This document shows positions 42,340 to 50,581 of a stretch of 50,581 nucleotides of DNA, piece after piece; positions within the stretch are counted from its first letter, which is position 1; each line of letters opens with the position of its first letter. Both the position numbers and the translations under genes were made by a program. Below the pieces are notes generated by a model, which saw only the letters and a program-made list of their open reading frames with translations, had not been told where the DNA came from and ran no database searches. This DNA comes from DSSM01 sp964484125 (GTDB lineage: Bacteria; Bacteroidota; Ignavibacteria; Tepidaquicellales; Tepidaquicellaceae), in assembly GCA_964484125.1 (NCBI GenBank), contig CAZAEK010000013.1:1-50581 (forward strand). The letters run 5' to 3'.

Positions 42340-43794
42340 ATGAGGTCTTATTCAATATCTATATTGAGCAGTTTAAACAGTAAAGAATTAAAGCAATTAG
42401 ACGATTTTATTCATTCGCCTTTTCTTGTAAAACCGAGTGCAACTCTACTGAATTTTTTCAGGATAGTGAAGGAAAATCTTAATGATATTAAGGAGGGAAA
42501 TTTAACCAACAAAGATATTTTTAATTTATTGTTTAAAAACAAAAATTTTAATGATGCTGTTATAAGAAATCTTTATTCAGATTTAAGTCTTATTCTCGAA
42601 AAATTCATTACATACATCCATATCGAAAACGATACCCTTTTAAAAAATTACAAATTGTTAATTGGATTAAACGAACGTAATCTTGATAGATTATTTAAGA
42701 AAATATTAAGAGAAACAACTGCAATGATAAAGAATCCAAATGAGAATTATGAGGACTTTTCATTAAATAAATATAAATTAAATTTACTAAAGATAAAATA
42801 TTTGCTCAAAGATATTTTTATAGTTGACAGGAAAGGGCAGATTTTAAAAGACGAGTATTCAAAACTAAACAATAATTTCAGAGAATATGCAATATTCATT
42901 TTTCTGCGTAATTATTTTTTAAATTTAAGTGAAAGACCTTATGAATATGATGGTTATGAAGATCTTCTTCTCTTTGATGATGTTATGGAATACCTTCGCA
43001 AATGTGATTTAAGTAAATTTCCATTCAGAGCAGTGATTTATTATTATACAATAATGATTATAATTGAAAAAGAATTTACTGAATATTATTATAAACTAAA
43101 AGCCCTGCTCAGGAAAAAAGAGAAATATCTTACCCACTTTGAAAAAAGATATATTTTTAATACGATGTTAAATAGATTAGATTATGCCTGTTATTCAACG
43201 AATCCTGAACTATTTCCTGAACTTTTCACTCTTCTCAATGAAATGATAAAAAACAAAACATGTATGGATGAATCAGGTAAATTTATGTCGCCATTATTTT
43301 ATCTTCAATATACTGCATATCACACAAATAAACTAAAACTGAATACTGCAAAAACTTTTATTGAGACCTATAAAGATAAATTAAAACCTGAACATAAAGA
43401 GTCATTACATGGATTATGCCTTGGCAATTATTATTTCAGAAGTGGTGATTTTTCCTCTGCACTGAAAACATTAGCAGTAATCGAGTATGACAACTGGGTC
43501 TATTACACAAAAATAAAACGTCTGCAGGCAATGTGTCTCTTTGAGATGAAAAAATTCGATACAATAGGATATATTTTAAGGTCACTTCAGGTGTTTGTAA
43601 AAACGAGCAAACTCATATCAGAAGAAAAAAGAAAACACAATTTAGAATTTTGTAGATTTATGAAACGTCTTACATTATATACAGAAAAAAACAATTCATT
43701 TGAATTAAATAAGCTGAAAGAAGAAATATCTGAAAAAAATTTATTGCCCGTTCACAGGGAATGGTTTCTGGAAAAGTTAAAAATTCTTTCTTAA
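42340..43794 (+). CDS. Large helical hypothetical protein
   Basis: 484 residues, no signal peptide or membrane segment, almost wholly alpha-helical and rich in Lys, Asn and Leu. The N-terminal LNSKELKQLDDFIHSPF (~12-28), then GNLTNKDIFNLLFKNKNFNDAVIRNLYSDL region resemble an uncharacterised family I associate with Bacteroidota. The C-terminal part (~340-470) looks like TPR-type helical pairs (GNYYFRSGDFSSALKTLAVI). Probably a scaffold. Neighbours (divergent T9SS gene, AbiE pair downstream) give no clear role. Confidence 0.7.
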   Translation: MRSYSISILSSLNSKELKQLDDFIHSPFLVKPSATLLNFFRIVKENLNDIKEGNLTNKDIFNLLFKNKNFNDAVIRNLYSDLSLILEKFITYIHIENDTLLKNYKLLIGLNERNLDRLFKKILRETTAMIKNPNENYEDFSLNKYKLNLLKIKYLLKDIFIVDRKGQILKDEYSKLNNNFREYAIFIFLRNYFLNLSERPYEYDGYEDLLLFDDVMEYLRKCDLSKFPFRAVIYYYTIMIIIEKEFTEYYYKLKALLRKKEKYLTHFEKRYIFNTMLNRLDYACYSTNPELFPELFTLLNEMIKNKTCMDESGKFMSPLFYLQYTAYHTNKLKLNTAKTFIETYKDKLKPEHKESLHGLCLGNYYFRSGDFSSALKTLAVIEYDNWVYYTKIKRLQAMCLFEMKKFDTIGYILRSLQVFVKTSKLISEEKRKHNLEFCRFMKRLTLYTEKNNSFELNKLKEEISEKNLLPVHREWFLEKLKILS

Positions 43795-43834
43795 ATAAGC
43801 TTTCAATACAAATAAACATTATTCCATTTTTTAC

Positions 43835-43863
43835 TTGAATATTTACTAAATATATATTATTAT
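43835..43863 (+). promoter_or_regulatory. Promoter of the AbiE operon
   Basis: TTGAAT (43835-43840) and TATTAT (43858-43863), 17-base spacing, 18 bases before the abiEi ATG. Two direct repeats of ATATATG (43865-43871 and 43878-43884, the second ending with the start codon) lie over the expected transcription start. AbiEi-type antitoxins autorepress through repeats in this position. Confidence 0.5.
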
Positions 43864-43881
43864 CATATATGTTAATTATAT

Positions 43882-44478
43882 ATGCTTAGTAATAATTTAA
43901 TAGAATTCCAGAATTTATTTAGATTGTCATATTTTACAGTTGAAGATGTTGCCGCTTTGCTGAATATACAGATTCAATCAGCCCGTGTATTTTGCAGCAG
44001 GTACACTAAAAAGGGTCTTTTAGTAAAATTAAAAAATAATTTCTACATAACTTCGAAAAAGTCAGCGGAGTTGAATATTCCGGAAATGTTCACTATAGCA
44101 AATATTTTACAAGTACCCTCCTATGTATCCTTTATGACCGGACTCGCATATTATGAAATAACAACACAGGTTCCGAGAGATTTTATTGAAAGTGCCTCAT
44201 TAAAACGTACGGCTAATTATACGCCCGGAACAATAATTTATCGGTATTACAAGTTAAACAAAAATCTTTATACTGACTTCGTAAGAATAAATAATGTCTT
44301 TATAGCTACAGCAGAAAAATGTTTTTTAGATTCAGTGTATCTATATTCATTCGGAAAATATAAAATAGATTTTTCCTCTCTCGATTTAAATAAGTTAGAT
44401 AAAAAAAGACTTACAAAGTTATTAAATATATATCCATCAAAAACTAAAAAGATTGCGGAGAAATTATGCATGATTTAA
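43882..44478 (+). CDS. AbiEi-like antitoxin (type IV toxin-antitoxin)
   Basis: 198 residues with an N-terminal winged helix (~14-55; FTVEDVAALLNIQIQSARVFCSR in part, ending LLVKLKNNFYIT) and the AbiEi-type middle (PEMFTIANILQVPSYVSFMTGLAYYEI in part). AbiEi proteins repress their operon and counteract the AbiEii nucleotidyltransferase without binding it. Its end overlaps the toxin gene by 13 bases. Phage resistance is known for the AbiE family; not shown for this copy. Confidence 0.82.
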   Translation: MLSNNLIEFQNLFRLSYFTVEDVAALLNIQIQSARVFCSRYTKKGLLVKLKNNFYITSKKSAELNIPEMFTIANILQVPSYVSFMTGLAYYEITTQVPRDFIESASLKRTANYTPGTIIYRYYKLNKNLYTDFVRINNVFIATAEKCFLDSVYLYSFGKYKIDFSSLDLNKLDKKRLTKLLNIYPSKTKKIAEKLCMI

Positions 44479-45131
44479 TCAAGCAGGAACAATTTGAAAT
44501 AGAAGTATTAGACAAACTAAACTCAGGAAGATTACTGAATGACTTAATTTTTTGTGGTGGTACTATGTTGCGTTTATGCTGGGAACTTGACCGGTATTCT
44601 GTTGACCTTGACTTTTGGGTCATTAGAGAACTCAACTTCAAAGAATTATATGACAACTTAAAAAATGAACTTAGTGCTCATTACAGAATAACAGATTCAG
44701 CAAATAAATTTAAAACATTATTATTTGAACTTAAATCTCCTTCCTTTCCGCGTTCACTAAAGATTGAAATAAGAAAAGAACAAAAAAAAATAAAAACCGT
44801 TTCTGCAATTGCGTATAGTAAATTCAGTAATATACAGGTGATGCTTAAAACTGTTACACTTGAAGATATGATGAGTTCGAAGATTCATACATTTCTGAAC
44901 CGTAAAGAAATCAGGGATTTATTCGATATAGAATTTCTGGTAAAGCGTGGAATTCAAATTAAAGAAAAAGATGATATTTTAATAAAACTTATTAAGGGAA
45001 TAGATAACCTCACAAAAACTGATTATACAGTTAAACTTGGGTCATTACTCGATATAAATCAAAGGAAATATTACACCGGAAATAATTTCATTATTTTAAA
45101 AAGACATTTAACAGGTGCAATAAATAACTGA
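44466..45131 (+). CDS. AbiEii/AbiGii-like nucleotidyltransferase toxin
   Basis: 221 residues. The nucleotidyltransferase signature is clear: GGT at 31-33 (FCGGTMLRLCWELDRYSVDLDFW in outline) with metal-binding Asp47 and Asp49. The later LEDMMSSKIHTFLNRKEIRDLFDI is the usual AbiEii helix with Lys and Arg contacts. Characterised relatives transfer nucleotides to tRNA acceptor ends, causing stasis. Starts inside the antitoxin gene (13-base overlap) and ends with TGA before a strong terminator. Confidence 0.86.
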   Translation: MHDLIKQEQFEIEVLDKLNSGRLLNDLIFCGGTMLRLCWELDRYSVDLDFWVIRELNFKELYDNLKNELSAHYRITDSANKFKTLLFELKSPSFPRSLKIEIRKEQKKIKTVSAIAYSKFSNIQVMLKTVTLEDMMSSKIHTFLNRKEIRDLFDIEFLVKRGIQIKEKDDILIKLIKGIDNLTKTDYTVKLGSLLDINQRKYYTGNNFIILKRHLTGAINN

Positions 45132-45182
45132 CCAATTCTCTATTATTCTTATAAAATCATTATTACGAAATAGTTCAAAATC

Positions 45183-45213
45183 AAAAGAGGTTGTCCACCG
45201 GGCAACCTCTTTT
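45183..45213. terminator. Bidirectional terminator between abiEii and the BNR gene
   Basis: AAAAGAGGTTGTCC (45183-45196) pairs with GGGCAACCTCTTTT (45200-45213) around ACC, 14 pairs with one T-G wobble. A-run on the left and T-run on the right make it work in both directions for the convergent genes. Confidence 0.9.
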
Positions 45214-45232
45214 GCTATATAGATACTTTTTA

Positions 45233-47715
45233 TTATTTAATCATCATCATTTTTGATGTTGCGGAATATTCCGGGGTTGTAAGTTTTGAAACGTACGCAC
45301 CACTGGAATACTTTGAAGCATCCCACTGGACTTGATAGTGTCCTGCGTTAAGATTCTGGTTTACGAGTTCTTCGATTTTCTTTCCGCTCATATCATAGAT
45401 TTCCAGTTTAACGCTGTTGTACTTTGGAATATCGAATGCGATGTTCGTTGTCGGGTTAAACGGGTTCGGATAATTTTGCGAGAGTTTATACTGCGCGGGT
45501 ATTTCACCAAATGGGTCAATCCCCAGAACAGTATTCAGGTCAAACGTCCAGCAGCCTCTGCCGTGCGTTGCGACGAGAATCATTCCGATGGTTTGTTTGT
45601 ACTTCATATCATAAACTTCGACCATTGGAAGTCCGCTGCTGAATGAAATCCAGTTTGCACCTTCGTTGGTTGACTGGAAGACTCCGAAGTCTGTTCCGAC
45701 GAACAGCATTCTCGGAGAAAGTGTCCGCATAACTATAGAGTTTGCGGCTATGTTCGGAAGGTTGCCTGTGATACTTGTCCAGTTAAGTCCGCTGTTAGTT
45801 GTTTTCAGAACGTGCGTCGTGCCAGTGCCGCCGAGCGTGGCATAGCAGATATTATCGTTTGTGTTATCGACTATGAAATCACTGACGTATGGATAGCCCG
45901 TAATCACAGACCAGTTTGCACCGTTATCGGTTGTTACAAGAATTCTTCCGTTAGATGTTCCGATATAAATTTTATTAATGTTTGTTGCGCTGATGCCGAT
46001 TGCAGAAACGTTTCCGCCAACGATGGTAGTAGTTGCAATCTGAGTCCATCCGCTTGAAGTTGTTGCAGTCTGAGCATTTGTTGTTTTCCATATATCAGCA
46101 CGTCCGAAGACTATTGTGTTATGGTCGCCCGGAGCCATTTCATACGGATTGTAAAAAAGTCCGCCTGTTGAACCGCTCGGAGTGAAGCTTGAAAAACTTA
46201 CGCCCGAATTGCTTGAACGCTGAATTGAGCCGTTCACGTACTGACCGTAAACATAATTTGTGTTAACAGGGTCAACAATCGTGTAACCGCCATCGCCTGT
46301 AGTGCGCTGTATCCAGTTGTTTCCGCCGTTTGTGGTAGTCATTTTATTATTATCCTGTGTACCGCCCTGAAATGAAAGCAGGTTGGTAGGGTCGTAATCT
46401 GCGCTTTGATACTGAAGCGTTGAAAGTTTCTGATTTAAGTCTGTCCAGTTATTTCCGTCGTTAGTTGATTTATAAACGCCGCCGTCAGAACAGCAATAGA
46501 GAACGGTTCCGTTGTATTCGAGTCTGTGAATATCTGCGTGGCAGAAATTTCCCGGAGTTGAAGAAGCCCAGGCTGCTTTCTGAACGAGAGAAGTTCCGCC
46601 CGTTGTTGATGCGTAGCAATCGAGACCGCCGACAATAACGTGATTTTCGTTAGACGGTTTTACGATAACTGCATTATCGTACCATCCCTGCGAGCTTAAA
46701 TAATTCGGCGTTGATGCCTGCAGAGTCCAGGTAGTGCCTGCGTCAGTGGTTCTGTATAAACCCAGCAGTGCGCCGCCAGACGATGCCGCAATACTTGCAT
46801 ATAAAACATCCACATTACTTTTTGCTAAAGCAAGTGAATTCTTCCCATAGTCGTTGGAAGCCCTCCTGCAAGAGTTGACCATGTTGCACCCGCATTAGTC
46901 GATTTTAAAACCTGACCTGCGTTTGTACCGCCGTTTGTTATGTATATAATCTGTGAATTAGTCGGATTAATAATAATGCAGTTTACGTTTGTGCCGCCTG
47001 CCATATTAGTCCAATTAATACCTGCGTTAGTTGATTTAAAAATTCCATTGTTACCGCCCATATAAACTATGTTCGAATTGAACGGGTCGATTGCCAAATA
47101 TGAACACCTGTTACCAACCTGCGAAACCGTTGCAACCTGATACCACGTTGCACCTGCGTCAGTTGATTTATAAATTCCGTTTCCGTATTGACTGTCCGAT
47201 GAATAATTCAGTTCGCCTGTTCCAAGGTAAAGTACGTTAGGGTTTTGCTGGTCAACCACAACATCACCACAAGCAAGAGTCGGCAGGTTGTCCGTTAAGA
47301 CCGTCCAGTTTACTCCGCCGTCAGTAGTTTTCCAGACGCCGCCCTGTGCCGCTGCGATATAGAAAATATTCGGGTCAGTCGGATGGAAAGCTATTGAGTT
47401 CGTTCTGCCCGAAATATAGTTTGCATTTGTCCTCTGATAAAACAGTCCTATTGGATTTATACTAACCCAGTTAGTTGCACGTGTTTTGCTGTTGGGAATA
47501 TTTCTGTCTTCGGGTATAAGAGATTTTTGCTCTACTGCTTTAGAATAGGCGTCGAAGGCAATCTTCATACCGGGTCCGCCTGCACGGCGCGTGAGGATAA
47601 ACTCTTCTCTTTCGAGAATACTTTAGCCTGATTCATCTTCCTGTGCGAAACAGTAATTCGCCTGATAAGCGAACAAGAAAAGGAATGCTGCGAATAAAAT
47701 TGTTTTAACTTTCAT
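45233..47715 (-). pseudogene. T9SS-sorted Asp-box (BNR/sortilin-like) repeat protein, two lesions
   Basis: The gene should start at ATG 47715, with signal peptide MKVKTILFAAFLFLFAYQAN and cleavage near CFAQ. An in-frame TAA at 47623-47625 interrupts EDESG and SILEREEF, then the frame continues (open from 47568 as MKIAFDAYSK). Near 46850 one base is missing: GGLPTT in one frame resumes as YGKNSLALAKSNVDVLYA in another (open 46882 to 45233). Restored, the protein is about 827 residues: Asp-box repeats such as STNDGNNW, TTDNGANW and STNEGANW building a beta-propeller, then a T9SS sorting domain from NYPNPFNP. Relatives are annotated as sialidase-like or sortilin-like, usually without a shown activity. 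Both lesions may be sequencing errors. Confidence 0.8.
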
Positions 47716-47878
47716 AAAGGTATAATTTAAATAATCTGATTTACGTTTTGTCTCTGTAAATTATCTATTTTAAAGATAACAAGATATTAAAAAAGTGCGG
47801 CGGGTTTTCCTTCATTCGATTATTCTGCTTTCGCTTTTCTGTTATGTATAACCGTTAACAAAGCAACAATGGCTTTTT

Positions 47879-49279
47879 TCATTTTAGTAATATTAGTTTT
47901 TTAGTTTCCGAAAAATCACCCGCTGTCAATCTGTAAAAATAAACGCCGCTCGGCAAATCACCCGCATCAAACCTAACGCTGTACGTTCCCGGCTGTAACA
48001 CCTCATTCACAAGCGTTTTCACTTCCTTTCCGAGCAAATCAAAAACTTTCAAAGTTACCCTGTCATTCCGACGAAGGTCGGAATCCATACGTGCAACATT
48101 GAACTTAATACTTGTAATCGGGTTAAACGGATTCGGATAATTCTGCCCCAATGAATATTTTTCCGGAATTTCAGTGAAATATTTCCCTGCAAATACTGAA
48201 TTATTGTCAACGGTATCTCTTATTGTTTTTAGAAACCTTAAATATGTATTAATAGACAATAAACCGCTGCCGTAAATGACGGGCACATAAGTAAAAAATA
48301 TTCCGTATATATTTCTTGACCTGTCAATAAACGGATAATTGCCGAAAACACCCGGACTCGTTACTGCTTCAATTTCTCCGTTAAGTGTATTTAGTTCTAT
48401 CCACCATGCTCCGAATGTATATTTCATGGTATCAACTCCCGGAGGAAAATCGGGATGGTTTGAGGGCCAGTATGTGTGATAAATCGGAGCCGAATTTGTC
48501 TGATTGGAAAACATCTCGTTTATTGAACTCTGCGATAAGATAGTATCTCCGTTATAGATGCCGTTGTTTGCAACCATTTTAAGAAACTTGAGATAATCAC
48601 AAGGCGTTGTTTCAATCCCGCCTGCAACTGCCGGATTAGGCAGAAAATCCGTATAATCGGTACTATCCATATCAAGCAGATTAAATAATTCCTGCCTGGC
48701 AATAGTTCTCCAGTCTCTTTTGAAACCTTTTATTGAATCAACAATTTCTGCCACTCTGCCCCAGCAATGCATCATTGAACCGTCATAGCCAATCATTGTG
48801 CCGGTAGGATATAAAATTGGAACAAGAATGGCAATGCTGTCAACCGACTGAGCAAGTGTCAAATTTTTATCCGTATGATACTGATTATTATTCCCGGCAT
48901 TAAAAACACCTGAAGACATTGAGTAGCTGTGCCTTAAGGTAATGTGTCCTTTTCCGTTCTGAGTAAATACGGGAAGAAAAGTTCCGATAGAATCATCGAG
49001 CGAGAAATAGTTTTTTTCTGCCAGTTTTAAGAAAACTGCAGCAGAAATCCATTTTGTTGCGGAAGCAATACCGAGTCGTCTGTTATTGCAGTTTATTGCA
49101 CCGGATTGATATTGGTATATCGAATCATTATTCCGGTAAATTTTTACAAATAAATTTCCCTGATATAATGCCGAAGAGTCATTAAAAAGCTGAGTAAGAG
49201 AAGAAAAATTATAAGTCTGGCTTTTAACATTTGCGGCAAAAATTATAAGTATTAAAAATAGAATTAATTTTAATTTCAT
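47879..49279 (-). CDS. T9SS-sorted serine hydrolase (class C beta-lactamase fold)
   Basis: 466 residues. Signal peptide ~1-21 (ends ANVKSQ). The beta-lactamase/DD-peptidase-type domain has SATK at 73-76 (SxxK, nucleophile Ser73), a YDG segment in the place of the YxN motif (~165), and helices typical of esterase EstB-like members. The T9SS sorting domain starts NYPNPFNP and ends KKLILLK. Inside it, a palindromic element (48061-48087) adds residues read as MDSDLRRNDR. Substrate unknown; class C-like folds include esterases and peptidases, so resistance is not implied. It starts six bases after the alpha/beta hydrolase stop, same operon. Confidence 0.85.
   Translation of the reverse strand: MKLKLILFLILIIFAANVKSQTYNFSSLTQLFNDSSALYQGNLFVKIYRNNDSIYQYQSGAINCNNRRLGIASATKWISAAVFLKLAEKNYFSLDDSIGTFLPVFTQNGKGHITLRHSYSMSSGVFNAGNNNQYHTDKNLTLAQSVDSIAILVPILYPTGTMIGYDGSMMHCWGRVAEIVDSIKGFKRDWRTIARQELFNLLDMDSTDYTDFLPNPAVAGGIETTPCDYLKFLKMVANNGIYNGDTILSQSSINEMFSNQTNSAPIYHTYWPSNHPDFPPGVDTMKYTFGAWWIELNTLNGEIEAVTSPGVFGNYPFIDRSRNIYGIFFTYVPVIYGSGLLSINTYLRFLKTIRDTVDNNSVFAGKYFTEIPEKYSLGQNYPNPFNPITSIKFNVARMDSDLRRNDRVTLKVFDLLGKEVKTLVNEVLQPGTYSVRFDAGDLPSGVYFYRLTAGDFSETKKLILLK
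48061..48087 (+). repeat. 27-nt palindromic REP-like element, in-frame in a T9SS domain (antisense)
   Basis: TGTC, stem ATTCCGAC (48065-48072), GAAG loop, GTCGGAAT (48077-48084), CCA. It lies on the plus strand, antisense to the serine hydrolase gene, in the linker between FNV and LKVFD of the sorting domain. The stem differs from the other copies at three pairs, all compensated. 27 bases, so the frame is kept. Confidence 0.8.
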
Positions 49280-49285
49280 ATTCTT

Positions 49286-50488
49286 TTATTTCGTTATTAT
49301 CATTTTTTTAAAATCAAAAAAATCTCCTGACCGGAGTCTGTAGAAATATACTCCGCTCGGTAAGTTTCCCGCATCAAATTTCACTTCATACGTTCCCGGT
49401 ATTAATTCTTCATTCACAAGTGTTTTCACTTCCCTTCCGAGCAAATCAAAAACTTTCAAGACCACTCTGTCATAATTTATAATTTGAAATTTAATATTTG
49501 TACTTGAATTAAACGGATTCGGATAGTTCTGTAATAAAGAAAATGAATTTAATATAGGATTTGATTCGATTTTAACACCGGTAGGTAGCCCAATTAAATA
49601 TCTTCTGAAAAATGACATTACACTGTCGGTTTCACCTATTGTATCAAGCGGGCTTCCGAGCATTGTTGCAATCTCCTGATGGTTATATGGATGTGCGTTG
49701 AATAATTGAATGTTATTATAACCGTTTGCGATAAGACTATCTCTGAATCTGACGTTAGAAAAAATCCTATCCGAAGTATTCTGGTGTACAAGCAGAAATC
49801 CGGCAAAAGTTTTGCCCTGAATTATCTGGAATTGAGGCGATGCATCATCGTAAAGTGAAGTATCCCTTCCAAATGCATTAATAAGAGGTGCTCTTCTGGG
49901 TACAAATCCTCCGGCCTTCTTAAGTTCTTCAGGCAGGTCAAAAACGCCGCAATCCAGACTGCAAGTTGCCCTTATTCTGTGTAAGCCTATTCCTATATTA
50001 GGAAGGAAACTATTACTTGTTGAAATCAACAACACAAGATGGGCTCCCGCAGAGTGTCCAATAAGCCCCATTTTCGAAGAGTCACCCGAGTAATTATGTA
50101 TATTGTTAAAAACCCATTTAACCGCATTTGAGCAATCCTGCGGATGTACTGGAAATCTCACGCCTGTTGGTAACATAGTATCAATAGGATTTGGCGATAA
50201 ACGGTAATTGATACTCACAAAGACATATCCGCTGTCTGTAAATAGATTTGCCAGATATCCGAATAATACTTGCGTTTTATCACCTGCATTCCAGTAACCT
50301 CCGTGAATAAATACAACTACGGGCCTTAATCCTGAATAACCAATCGGTTTATATATATCAAGGCTGAGTAAATTCGGGTCAACGCCTGCAATAGAATCAT
50401 ATCTTATATCAGAGTATAAAACATAATTCTGCGAGAGAGTTTGCTCTGAACAACAGATTATTAATAATATTAACAATATTTTTTTCAT
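49286..50488 (-). CDS. T9SS-sorted alpha/beta hydrolase (esterase/lipase-like)
   Basis: 400 residues. Signal peptide MKKILLILLIICCSEQTLSQ (1-20). The alpha/beta hydrolase domain (~25-290) has the oxyanion motif HGGYW (62-66), nucleophile in GHSAG (~146-150), and Asp and His in TSDRIF and YNHQE, fitting the BD-FAE/carboxylesterase group. A T9SS sorting domain from NYPNPFNS (~322) ends KKMIITK. Substrate unknown. First gene of a run with the serine hydrolase. The 93 bases upstream to the window end (50489-50581) are A/T-rich and show no further gene. Confidence 0.87.
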   Translation of the reverse strand: MKKILLILLIICCSEQTLSQNYVLYSDIRYDSIAGVDPNLLSLDIYKPIGYSGLRPVVVFIHGGYWNAGDKTQVLFGYLANLFTDSGYVFVSINYRLSPNPIDTMLPTGVRFPVHPQDCSNAVKWVFNNIHNYSGDSSKMGLIGHSAGAHLVLLISTSNSFLPNIGIGLHRIRATCSLDCGVFDLPEELKKAGGFVPRRAPLINAFGRDTSLYDDASPQFQIIQGKTFAGFLLVHQNTSDRIFSNVRFRDSLIANGYNNIQLFNAHPYNHQEIATMLGSPLDTIGETDSVMSFFRRYLIGLPTGVKIESNPILNSFSLLQNYPNPFNSSTNIKFQIINYDRVVLKVFDLLGREVKTLVNEELIPGTYEVKFDAGNLPSGVYFYRLRSGDFFDFKKMIITK

Positions 50489-50581
50489 GCTAAAATCTGA
50501 TTTAGTTTAAAAAATTTTTTATAATAATAAGTTGATAAAATTCTGAATTTCATAAATAATCTGAATTTAAAAAATTATTTT

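Noticed and set aside
46825..47568. An independent 247-aa BNR protein upstream of a 549-aa one
   Set aside because: The frames join at a one-base shift within a continuous Asp-box protein and the true signal peptide lies further upstream; one broken gene explains it better.
47879..49279. Antibiotic-resistance beta-lactamase
   Set aside because: Only the SxxK fold is shared; the YxN motif is altered and the T9SS tail suggests a secreted esterase or peptidase.

Overview
The window is AT-rich and reads as a chromosomal scaffold from a member of the Bacteroidota/Chlorobiota-Ignavibacteria group. Evidence: eight separate secreted proteins end in a C-terminal type IX secretion (T9SS/Por) sorting domain opening with NYPNPFNP or NYPNPFNS, a signature very common in Ignavibacteria. 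A run of exactly 100 N flanked by a 55-bp duplicate shows that this is a draft assembly.

Layout. 80-5489 (minus): a tRNA-Leu(CAG) followed closely by recJ, yebC, ruvC, ruvA, ppa and an AEC-family permease, probably one recombination/housekeeping operon. 5608-6463 (minus): three small unrecognised genes. 6846-10873 (plus): a T9SS-sorted M28 metallopeptidase and a T9SS-sorted arylsulfotransferase broken by an in-frame TGA and by a scaffold gap that is probably spurious. 10870-18567: a lipoprotein cytochrome c (minus), a hybrid histidine kinase (plus), then rdgB and nuoFEDCBA (minus; transcribed A to F and then rdgB). nuoG and the rest of the membrane arm are not here. 18614-20392: long-chain acyl-CoA synthetase. 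20600-23690 (minus): a three-gene surface operon, two paralogous fibre proteins with 17-residue head repeats and an S74 self-cleaving chaperone domain around a small T9SS protein. 23691-24093: a structured non-coding stretch. 24094-28426 (plus): a DUF932-like protein and a large PD-(D/E)XK nuclease/SF1 helicase. 28493-31480: a TetR regulator and a TonB-dependent receptor sharing a palindromic operator. 31597-31681: tRNA-Ser(TGA). 31811-39160 (plus): T9SS 5'-nucleotidase, lipoprotein, DUF1800/DUF1501 pair and a GH106-like glycosidase. 39170-42226 (minus): Fic protein with palindromic operators, and a CRTAC1-like T9SS protein. 42340-45131 (plus): a large helical protein of unknown role and an AbiE toxin-antitoxin pair ending at a strong bidirectional terminator. 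45233-50488 (minus): a broken Asp-box (BNR) T9SS gene, a serine hydrolase and an alpha/beta hydrolase, both T9SS-sorted.

How it fits together: the core gene blocks (recombination, Complex I peripheral arm, acyl-CoA synthetase) are interleaved with a large secreted T9SS cargo set and with defence-like genes (DUF932/nuclease-helicase, Fic, AbiE). The most unusual signal is a family of 27-nt palindromic elements (TGTCATTCC, 9 variable bases, GGAATCCA-type). Three clear copies have stems that covary. Two of them sit in frame at the same linker of the T9SS sorting domain in two different genes, in opposite orientations and different reading frames. Other notable points are the structured leader at 23801-23958, the S74 fibre operon, the TetR/TonB and Fic operators, and two T9SS genes carrying disabling lesions.
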